This document shows positions 38,901 to 50,900 of a stretch of 64,000 nt of DNA, piece after piece. The notes under the pieces were generated by a model that did not search any database, was not told the origin of the DNA, and saw only the letters and a list, made by a program, of their open reading frames with translations. Within the stretch, counting starts at the first letter, position 1. Each line of letters starts with the position of its first letter. Source of the stretch: Chiridota heheva (Eukaryota > Echinodermata > Holothuroidea > Apodida > Chiridotidae); contig JAIGNY010004464.1 of the NCBI GenBank assembly GCA_020152595.1, positions 22,501-86,500 on the forward strand, given 5' to 3'. Made by a program: the position numbers and the translations under genes.

Positions 38901-41900
38901 GTATTCTTATTCCAGTAAGGTAATAGATGCAATTGTTCAAACAATCATGATGTCGAAACAGACTTTTAATGGTGTTGTAGTTTAAACCTACAATGTTGAC
39001 TTAGATACTCATTAATACCTGTATGACATATTAGCAAAAGGTTATATCCTACTGTATAGAATGTTTTTTCTCTGACAGGCAAAGACCAGTATTAAACATG
39101 AGTTACAAACTAAGACATGTTTAGTTACATGGTATATTTATGTTTTGATTATCTTGTATCCTGTTATATATTGGTGTTTCAACAATCCTACTGGTAAACA
39201 CAATACAAGCAGAACCATGGATGGTGCACTAGTTTAATGTTTTGAGGTTTTATTTTATTTGTAATTACCTCCTCATTATCTACATGACAATTAATTTGTA
39301 AACATAATGAGAACTGTGCTGACAGACATGTTAGGGCAGCACCATGACACAAAAGATATCTCATGTTAACATTTGAATTAATCTCAACTAAATTATGAAA
39401 CGATTTTAAAAAACTTTTTTTTTCCACTTTAGAAAAGTTTTTACTGATTTGAATCATTACTGATTTGAATCATTACTGATTTGAATCATTACTGATTTAA
39501 ACCATTACTGATTTAAACCATTACTGATTTGAATCATTTCTGATTTGAATCATTACTGATTGAATCATTACTGATTTGAACCATTACTGATTTGAATCAT
39601 TACCAATTTGAACCATTACTGATTTGAATCACTACTGATTTGAACCAATACTAATTTGAACCATTACTGATTTCAATCATTACTGATTTGAATCATTACT
39701 GATTTGAATCATTACTGATTTGAACCATTACTGATTTGAATCATTACTGATTTGAAGCACTACTGATTTGAATCATTACTGATTTGAACCATTACTGATT
39801 TGAATCTTTACTAATTTGAACCATATTAACATTTTCAAGTCTTAGTTATTATGAATGCACTGTGATAGATATTTATTTGTGTGCTTCAACAAAACATGTC
39901 ATTTTATTGAGCACTATTTATTGATAAAGTCAATGTGTGGTTTGGCAGGTTGTGTGGCTGTGGAGCAGGAGATGCTGGCTGTTCCAAATGTGGCGCATGC
40001 AGAACATGTGTAGGAGAGCCAAATGCTGCAAGAGGGGGAGCGCAAGCCAGACCCATGGGTGCGTTGCTAAGGAGACGTCATGATGTGCTGAGCAGGATAG
40101 AGAGCATGATGCGGAACAAGCCAAACATGAGAAATATGGCTTGGCTCAATGATCTAGACAAAAATAAAGGTGTGTTTGTATTTAGTATTACTCAGTGTAT
40201 GCAATGTGGTTTTCATCCCAAAATTTTAATATCTCAGTGTGTCTGAGCATATAAAGCCCCAATTACTGCTTGTAGTTTCACTTAAATTGTAATGCAATTA
40301 TTTCAATTTTCAATTAATCATATTTTAAGTTGAGTTTAATCTTTTAATGCTTGTTAGATATTTGTTTTATCTTGTGAAATGTACTAGGTATATGATTTTT
40401 GTTTCAGTTTCATTCTAAGAACACCATTATTGAGAATTTGTAAGGACATGGAAACCAATCTTAGATATCTACATAATTTGAACCATGCATTTGACTTGAC
40501 ATCAACAAATTGAAGTACTTAATTTCAACCTCTGGTATTTCAGTGTTGTTATGCTCAAAGATCGTTCGTTAAATGAATGCTAGCTTCTAGAGGGAAATGC
40601 ATTCTTATCACTTTCAAAGACATTACTTTGCCTGTAATATTACAGTAAAAAAACATGAAGATTCTGAGCCTGTTCATTCATGAAAACTTTACATATGTCA
40701 GAAAGCTTCAAATATTGAAATATTGATTAGCCAGAACTCAAGAAACCACATAAAACATTTTTAGTGCGACTATTTGAAGAATAGTAGAGCTATTCTACAA
40801 CCCTTGACGTCTGTGTCGGCGTCCTCTTAAAGTTTTCCTAACTGAAGTTATGAATAGTGTACATTCCTGTAACTTGGCTTTTTTACTTAACAATGAAAAT
40901 ATTTGTATCTTTATTATGTATCTATACACATTCATGTGACTTGGCATAGGGGTAGAGGACATGGGTACTGATGTACTGATGTTGGTCAGGATGCGTTGGC
41001 ATGTTGGACAGGGTGGGTTGGCATGTGGAGCAGGGTGGATTGGCATGTGGAACAGGGTGGGTTAACATGTGGGACAGGGTGGAATGGCATGTGGTGGGGT
41101 GTCATCTGGGTTTCAGTTGTGATGGTATGTGGGTAATGCAAGAAGTGGAATGACATACAGTGTTTGGTTTTCAGGTGTGATTGCATGGAGTATAGGCGTG
41201 GGATGACATTTGGGACAGGTTGGGATGGAATGTGGGACAGTGGAATATGCATTATTAGCGATGAGGGGATTTTTATCATTTCCAATGTCTAGTTTGTCAT
41301 ATGGTAAGCAATATTGTTCTGCATAATTTTGCTTGAATGTTATTGTACATTTTTCATGTTGCTTGACTTTGCTTGACACACATATTTTCTTAAATTAGAA
41401 GCTATATTACAATCCAGGATGTAGTTCTGGGAATGTGTAGGGGCTGGGGGGGTACAGGTTGGAAAGGGGGCTTAATGACATTCTTTCATTGACATTGGCA
41501 AGTCAGGGCCTCTCCTTTCTTTCTTGTTCAATTGATAGAACTAAAAGAGGTGTTATAGTTATAAAGACTACTAGCTTTTACATGTTTTCTGAGTTACTGG
41601 GTGAGGTAACCTTGAGCTTTTTTTTTGTCTCAAAATATTAGAGAAAACTCAAAGATATTTTGAAGCATTTAGTAAAATGTTGTGAAAATTAACAAAGCAA
41701 ATGAAAATGTTAGTGCATCTTTCAAAGCTCAAGTAATTTTAAATCATCTGCCCCTGCTACCCTATTTCTTTATATACTTTCCTCTATAAGCCCATTCTCT
41801 ATACTAGCTTTGAATAGTTGAGCATACTGTTCTTCAGACAGTTCTTTTTTATACTTCAAGCAACTTTTATGCTAATAGTTATAAAATATTTGCTAATATA

Positions 41901-44900
41901 TAATTTAAGAGAAAGTTACCACAGTTGTACATAGACTTTCATTTGATTGATCAGATTAGTCCATCAACCAAACAACTGTTGTTCTTTCCCGATAGATGAG
42001 AATAATGCCAGTGGTGATGAGCAAAAAGAAGCGGACAAGTCAACAAGCAAACCCCCCATGCTCTCCCCTGATGGGATAACAATCCACCCAGATAAGATTC
42101 CAGCCACTCAGGTTGCCTGTGGACTGCATCATTCTGGTAAGGAGGGGCACTTCCATCAAGCTCTAAAGCAATTTAGAGACTTTTCTTTATATCTAGAGAC
42201 ATCAAAGTTTCTTGATATATTGTGCCATTATATTTTGTTCAGACCATGATTTACTTATGAATAAAGTAAACGATGCAGCAAAGAAAGAATTTGGCAGACT
42301 CGCCCAAAACATAGTTACAATGAAAGGTCACCCATTAAATTTAGAAATAACATCCATGTGCAATAAAACAAATGATAATCTGAGAAACCCAGCCACCATC
42401 CCAAGTTTTAGAACAACAGTTTTCAAAAATTAATTTGTATACAAAGCTGCTATTGATACATTTTGGTATTTTAGACCCCTTTATAACCCATTTGAACTAA
42501 TCATTTTATATTTATTTTCATATTTTTAACCGTTTTATGGTCTCATTTTCTATATCATTTCCTTTCGTTTATTTTTTTGTATTGTATATTATTGTATTAT
42601 TGTATTTTTCTATTTATAAATTGTACATAAATTATACTGGAAATAAACAAATTAAAAACAACAATTAAAAGTGGTCATAGCACCGGCTGGGCAAGCTAGA
42701 GGTCCAGGGCTCAATCCCTGGTGGAGCTCCATTCACCAGTGCTTCATAACTGCTTTATCAAATGCTGTTGAGAAATGGATGTAAAATTCCTTGTCTACCT
42801 ACCTTTATATTTTGTCTACCTTTCATGCCATTGATGTACAGTCTGGCCTCTTATGACTAGAACAACCATTAAGAACATACGTACCTCATAACCATACAAG
42901 TGGGCAAAAATTCACCATCCTTTTTGTGAACTTACGTTTTCTAAACTAGTAGTTCCAGCGCTCACCTGAAATTCAAATTTGCTGTACTTTGCTATAATAG
43001 AGGGCGTTTTGTATAATGTAACTGATTAGAGTTCTCGAGGTTTCTCTTACTGTAGTCACAGGGAAGATTTGTATCAATTAAATGATAGTGTTTATGCTTT
43101 TCATACTGTTTATTTTATTTCAGTTTTGTTATTATGATTTGTTTTGTTTTGTATAATGCCATGCAGTGATATATTTGGAATGTTTACTAGTTCCTTTTGA
43201 CTGCCCATAATCTCCTTAACATATTTGTAAATTATTTGAAAAATAGACTAGTATTGCAATCACTGTAAATTGAGTGCATGTATGTAAGGCTTTTACTGAA
43301 TTCTAGGTACAAATATTTAAAAAATGTTGTAAATGTTGTATTGATTACAAAGATTTCTAAAAATTGTAGGTCAGGATTTTTCTACTATGAGTCATAATGC
43401 AGTTAACAGTATGACATGTCTACCTGAAGTGATATAAGCAGTCTTTAACATCTTTTTTGTATTTTACAGTTGTTTTGTTCGAAAATGGAGAGGTATATGT
43501 ATTTGGTTCAGGATCATATGGCCAGACGGGACAAGGAAATTCACACAGCCAGTAAGTGTTCCAGTCCTTGCATTAGCTTATTTTTCAAGACATTTTTGAT
43601 CGATTTGTAATCTATTTTTCTCCAAGGTGGTATCTTCAAAATTGCTTCTCGGATCATCTATTACATGATTAGATATTAATCATGTTTTGCATCTATGTTG
43701 TGCATGTTTGTTTTGTATAGATATAATTTGTTCTCATGTAATTCTAATTCTCCCATTTTGAACAGCAAAGAAATTATTACTGTGTGTACAATATTTCCCT
43801 GTTTACAATTTTTTCTTCAATAAATTGTCAATTTTGTTTTCTCAACATTATATTGGTGCGGTTTATATTTTAAGTCACAGACATATGAATGGACTTTGTG
43901 TGTTGATTGGTACCCAACTTCACTCACTACTATAGTATATAGTCAATCACTTGTTTGAAGTTCAAACTTCAATTTAAGATTGAATTTGAGAAATTATAAA
44001 GAAATCATCCAAGCAGAGGTTATTTCTTTCTACAAGAAATATCATTCCATTAAGTAGAAACACTTTTAATTATTTTGGTTTGATATATTCATTGTGCAGG
44101 CTAAGATTGATGTATTTCTTTACCAATCTCTAAATGTAAATCTACAAACTTATAATCGCGTATCTTGTTTCTGAATTTATTGGAATCAATTCTCTTTTTT
44201 CAGAAATTCAGCCGTTAAAGTCTCAGTTGCTGAGAAAGTTTCACAGATTGCAGTTGGTAGCAACCACACAGTCCTTCTCACAACATGCGGGAAAGTTTAT
44301 ACATTTGGAAGAAACCAGGTTTGTGTGATATTTTGGTTTACGTGGAATGTTCTTTTTCTGTTCTGAAGACATGAAAGTTGATTATCAAAACCTTAATGTG
44401 TGAATTTAGCAGAAATGTTGAGAGAAAATATTTATTTTTTTGAATTGGAGAAATTTTTTTAGCTGTAGTTTTTCCTGAATTGCTTCAAGATTTTTATGGA
44501 GCTTAATTTTGGTGTATGCAAAAATGGAGTGATCCTATTCATGTATGATTTAGATTTAAATTGTATTCCCATCATGGAGACACCTCCATGGTCTAACGGT
44601 AATACCATCATTTTGACATGCTAGAAGTCCTGAATTTATTCACCAGTTCTTTACAACTGGTTTATCAAACTACCATGGACATTTGTACATTAGCTTATGA
44701 GAAAGGGATGTAAAATATGCATAGTACCCTACCTGGATTTTCCATGGTTTGTTGGTAAATTACAGTACCCAGTAAGGAAGTAGCCATTTGAGTAGGTTTC
44801 TTAAAGAAGATGGCATCTAAAATGGGTCTGCACCTAATGAACATTTTTGCAAATTACAATCTACCATACTCTACAAAATATGAAGCAATTGATGTTCATC

Positions 44901-47900
44901 ACAAATCTGTGACGCTTATGTTATGAACAGAAAGGGCAGCTTTGTCGACCTGTTCCAGAGGAGTCGGATGATTTGGAGGGAGTGTCTAGCTCGCTTCCTG
45001 GTTTGGTCCCTAATCTCGGTGTGAATGAGGGCCAGAAAGCCACCTGGATAGGAGCTAGTGGAGACAGGACTTTCATAAAAGTAGATGAAGCTCTCATCAG
45101 TCCACAGATGCTGCAACAGTCACTTATTTTTGCCACTAGAAGTGTTGTGGGTGAGTTAAATTACTGATAATTACTAGTGTTGTGGATGAGTTAAATTACT
45201 GATAATTTACTAGTGTTGTGGGTGAGTTAAATTACTGGTAATTACTCGATATACCTTTTCATCATTTGGTGGTATTCTTTTCATTCTTTTTGTTTCCAGT
45301 TGTTGTTTACCAATGTGGTGTTATATTTTTCATTTCTCATTCCTCTTACTATTATCCTGATTTTTGGTGAGCATGCGAAGCATAACTCAAACTTAAGTAA
45401 TGGCGATTTCATCCATCATCCGGTCGTCCAAAGTTTTTCTTTGGAATTCCTCAGGAATGTTAAAGTTTTTTGAGAATTCTTTAAAAAATGGTAAAGTTTT
45501 TTCAAAATTCCTTAGAAAAGAATTAGTTTCTTCAGATATCCTCATGGAAGGCTGGAATTTCTTTAAAAATGTTATAGTTTTTTAGAGACACTTAGACAGG
45601 TTGAAGACTAGCTTCCTCAAAAAGTCTACAAAACATTTGATATTCCCTTAGAAGATAACCAATATCTTGTTTTCCAATATTCTTCATTCTCAAGTGTCTC
45701 TTATAACACCTGAGATTTAAAATCTTTAAAATTCGTCAAAATATTTGTACATGATGTTATGTGCTGTTAAACACTAACAAACCAAAGCAAATGTAATATT
45801 TGTTATATTATTGTGGTCATTTGCATAAAGTTGCTACAGTATATGGAGTGACAAAACTTATACTTGGCATGCTCACTTAAGGAGTGTGACAGGATGTTAC
45901 AGCATATGGACAAAGGGAGGAATGCCATGTGGGACATGGTGGGAGCCATGTGGGACATAGGATGGAATGCCATGTGGGACAAATGGTAGAATGCCATGTG
46001 GGAAATGGGATGGGATGCCATGTGGGACATATGGTGGAATCCAATGTGGGACCTAGGAGGGATACCATGTGGAACATAGGGTGGAATGCCATGTGGGACA
46101 CATGATAGAATGCCATGTGGGACATGGGACGGGATGCCACGTGGGACACATGGGGTGGGATGCCACGAGTGACAATGTGACATGGAGAGGGATGCCATGT
46201 TGGTATAAGGTAGGAGACCATGTGGAACGTGGGATGAGATGACATGTGCGAGCGAAAGTGGTATTTTATTGGGACATGGGGAGGGATACCATATTGAACA
46301 TGTGGTGGGATCCAATGTGGGACATGGTGGATGCCATTTGGGACATTGGGTGGGAAGCCACTGATGCGGGACATAAGGTGGGATGCCATGGGGGACATAG
46401 TGAGGAATGCCATGTGGGACACAGGGAGGGATGCCATGTGGCACATGGGGAGGGATGCCATGTGGGACATAGGGAGGGATGCCATGTGGGACATAGGGAG
46501 GGATGCCATGTGGGACATATGGTGGAATGTCATGTGGGACATTGGGTGGGATATCATATGGGATATGGTGGAAATGCCATGTGGGATATGGTGGAATGCC
46601 ATGTGGGATATGGTGGAATGCCATGTGGGACACATGGGATGGGATGTCATCTTGGACATAGGATGGGATGTCATGTGAGACATGGGGTGGAATGCCATGT
46701 GGGACATGGGATGACGTGTGGGACATAGGATGCCATGTGGGACATAGTGTGGGATGCCATTTTATAATTGGGCAGGTCATATGATATGGGTGTCAATCTA
46801 CATAGGCATGCAAAGCATTATGGTATTTACAGTTCTAGTAAGAAGATAGTTATCAAAGTCAACTTTTATTACCTTCACATTCTACATTCACACGAATGAG
46901 ATTTTATAATATTGGCATCCCAGGCAATGACAAGAGCTGATTCAGCTGCTAAGCTTGCCCTCAACCTCCCCCTACCCCCTTTTCCAAAACCCTTTCTCAC
47001 ATCAAACCGCTTAAATCTCCCTTGTTTGTGACCGCTGGCAAGCGTCATGGGACTCCCAAATTGACAACAAACTCCACTACATCCAGCCCATTATTCCAAC
47101 CAAACCCACCATTCACAATCTCTCCCATATTGTTCACATCCACATTACCCACCTTTGAATAGGTCACAACCTCCTCACTCACTCCCACCTCCTTACTGGC
47201 TACCCTTACCCCTCTGCAAAAATTGCCATTGCCTCCTCACAGTCCACCACATCCTCCTTGCCTGCCCCTGTACAACCTTCCCAGAGCTTCCCTCACCCCT
47301 CACAACTCCATAGCCTAGCTCTTTCAGGAAAGCTTTCCGGATAAAATCATCTTCTTCCTTCATCATGCCTCTCTCTACAATCATATTTAGTCCTCCTCTC
47401 CCACCTCCCTCAACCTACTTTTGCCTTTTTTAGCACCCCTGCACTTCCTCTCTCGATCCCAGCTTCCTGGCTTTTAGTCCCCTTCTCTCAGACTTCTTCT
47501 ATTTCCTTTCTTCCTACCTCTGGAATGATCTAACCTCTCATACACAATTTGACCCTCGCTGTCATGGTACCATTAAGCCTTCATCAAATAAACAAACATA
47601 CATTCATAATATTTGGAGGCTTATTGTGTAATCTCTCTTTTCTCCTTTTTTTTTTAGGAATACTGCCACACAGAAACAACTCAGCACAACATTGCATGCT
47701 ACTCAGCAGGAATGGAGGAACATGCCATAACTTCACTGATTCTAACCAACAAGAGTTTACCAACTGCTGTATATGCATTGATCCTATTTACAACTTGTTA
47801 TGGAGGTATACAAATATATCACAGGCCCCTAGTTTTGCTTTTTCAGAGGGGTCGCCACCCTGCCCTTCATTGCCTCCACCCTGCCACTATTGCCTCCACC

Positions 47901-50900
47901 CTGCCCTTCATTGCCTCCACCCTGCCCTTTATTGCCTTCACCCTGCCACTCATTACCTCCATCTTGCCATTTTATTTACAAAAAAAACATTTTAAAAACT
48001 ATTTTTCCTCTTCATGCTGATTACAGTTTTCTTAATACAAAAAGATGCAGGGATACTACTTGTTGTATTGATTACTCCCTAATGTACATTTCAAGTGCCC
48101 TAACATTTTTGATGCCTTATGAATTCCCCTTTTGGTCAGTGACACCCTGCCCCTTTTGGTCAGTAACACCCTGCCCCTTTTGGTCAGTGACACCCTGCCC
48201 CTTTTGGTCAGTGACACCTTGCTCCTTTTGGTCAGTAACACCCTGCCTCTTTTGGTTAGTGACACCCTGCTCCTTTTGGTCAGTGACACCTTGCCCCTTT
48301 TGGTCAGTGACACCTTGCTCCTTTTGGTCAGTAACACCCTGCCTCTTTTGGTTAGTGACACCCTGCCCCTTTTGGTCAGTGACGCCCTGCCCCTTTTGGA
48401 CAGTGACACCCTGCCCCTTTTGGTCAGTGACACCCTGCCCCTTTTGGTCAGTGACACCCTGCCCCTTTGGTCAGTGACACCCTGCCCCTTTGGTCAGTGA
48501 CACCTGCCTCTTTTGGTCAGTGACACCCTGCCCGTTTTTGGACAGTGACACCCTGCCCCTTTTGGTCAGTGACACCCTGCCCCTTTTGGTCAGTGACGCC
48601 TGCCCCTTTTGGACAGTGACACCCTGCCCCTTTTGGTCAGTGACACCCTGCCCCTTTTGGTCAGTGACACCCTGCCTCCTTTGGTCAGTGACACCCTGCT
48701 CCTTTTGGTCAGTGACACCCTCCCCCTTTTGGTCAGTGACACCCTGCCCCTTTTGGTCAGTGACACCCTGCCCCTTTTGGTCAGGGACACCCTGCTCCTT
48801 TTGGTCAGTAACACCCTGCCTCTTTTGGTTAGTGACACCCTGCCCCTTTTGGTCAGTAACACCCTGCCCCTTTTGGTCAGTGACACCTGCTTTTTTGGTC
48901 AGTGACACCCTGCCCCTTTTGGTCAGTAACACCCTGCCTCTTTTGGTTAGTGACACCCTGCCCCTTTTGGTCAGTGACACCCTGCCCCTTTTGGTCAGTG
49001 ACACCCTGCCTCCTTTGGTCAGTGACACCCTGCCTCTTTTGGTCAGTGACACCCTGCCCCTTTTGGTCAGTAACACCCTGCCTCTTTGGTTAGTGACACC
49101 CTGCCCCTTTTGGTCAGTGACACCCTGCCCCTTTTGGTCAGTGACACCCTGCCTCCTTTGGTCAGTGACACCTTGCTCCTTTTGGTCAGTGACACCCTCC
49201 CCCTTTTTGGTCAGTGACACCTGCCTTTTGGTCAGTGACGCCCTGCCCCTTTTGGTCAGTGACGCCCTGCCCCTTTTGGTCAGTGACGCCCTGCCCCTTT
49301 TGGTCAGTGACACCCTGCCCCTTTTGGTCAGTGACACCCTGCCCCTTTTGGTCAGTGACGCCCTGCCCCTTTTGGTCAGTGACGCCTGCCCCCTTTGGAC
49401 AGTGACACCCTGCCCCTTTTGGTCAGTGACGCCTGCCTTTTGGTCAGTGACGCCCTGCCCCTTTTGGTCAGTGACGCCCTGCCCCTTTTGGACAGTGACA
49501 CCCTCCCCCTTTTCGTCAGTGACACCCTGCCCCTTTTGGTCAGTGACGCCCTGCCCCTTTTGGTCAGTGACGCCTGCCCCTTTTGGTCAGTGACGCCTGC
49601 CCCTTTTGGTCAGTGACGCCCTGCCCCTTTGGTCAGTGACACCTCCCCTTTTGGTCAGTGACACCTGCCCCTTTTTGGTCAGTGACGCCCTGCCCCTTTG
49701 GTCAGTGACGCCCTGCCCCTTTTGGACAGTGACACCCTGCCCCTTTTGGTCAGTGACACCCTGCCCCTTTTGGTCAGTGACACCCTGCCTCCTTTGGTCA
49801 GTGACACCCTGCCCCTTTTGGTCAGTGACACCCTGCCCCTTTTGGTCAGTGACACCTTGCCCCTTTTGGTCAGTGACGCCCTGCCCCTTTTGGTCAGTGA
49901 CGCCCTGCCCCTTTTGGACAGTGACACCCTGCCCCTTTTGGTCAGTGACACCCTGCCCCTTTTGGTCAGTGCCCCCCAGCCCCTTTTGGTCAGTGACACC
50001 CTCCCCCTTTTTGGCTTTAAGCTAGGGGTTTGTATTAAATGTGTTGTTAATCACCAAATATCATATGTCAGCAACCGTATTAAAATATAAATTTCTTAGA
50101 AAAAGTTATAGAAAAGAATATTTAGTATGATTTTTGAAAACGGATAACTTAATGGTCAAAGTTTTATTCCTAATTTAAAATATTTTGATCAATCTGATTC
50201 ATCTTCTGGCAACAACTTTGAGGTAGAACTGACCTAACCTTGTGAAGTTAGTGTACATGTTTGGTACATTTTTCTTGATTTAGTATATATTAGTATATTT
50301 AGTATATATAAAGTATATATTTTTTGTTGCTCTGCTTTGGCCTTTTACTCACATTTCAATATCTTCTTATAATCATATTTTCAGTTATGACAGCATAACC
50401 AACACCATCCAGTCTTACAGTCCCTTAAAAGGTGTCGCCCGTGCCTTACCATCACTGCCAGAATCTGCCTCTATTCTCAGTCCAGAACTCAGCTTTCCAA
50501 CGCAGCACCAAGCTCCAGTGAGTAGTTACCAAGTTGCTCTCAATATCATAGGTTGCCTGGATACCTTGTCAGCAAGCCTTGATGCAGGGCTCACAGTGGA
50601 GGATTCTGATCCGACGTTGCAAGAAGAGTCAGTACAGGATGCCAGGCTTGAGGATTTCAACTTTGTCAACAGATTTGAAGGTCAGTCAATGTTTTTGTTC
50701 AGAAGAGAATAACATCTTTGTAAGACCATTTTATTTCACCCAATTTCTCCTGATTTCTCCATATCTCCATTTTTGTATCATTTCTTCATGAACTTTTAAT
50801 TCAAACAAACAATATTCGTTCACACTAGTTTAAAATACTTTACCAAAGTAGATCTGTAATATCATACGTTCTGGCTTTATTTTGAAAGTAGCATGTTTCT

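Noticed and set aside
39438..39823. Possible CRISPR-like array
   Set aside because: Direct tandem repeats without unique spacers, in a clearly eukaryotic gene.
45803..46780. 325-codon and 276-codon minus-strand open frames rich in His, Pro and Met
   Set aside because: They are translations of the 24-bp minisatellite in two frames; the opposite strand is open too, and there is no similarity to any protein.
48471..49593. Open frames of 288 and 367 codons on opposite strands
   Set aside because: Both arise from the stop-free 24-bp array with a period divisible by three.
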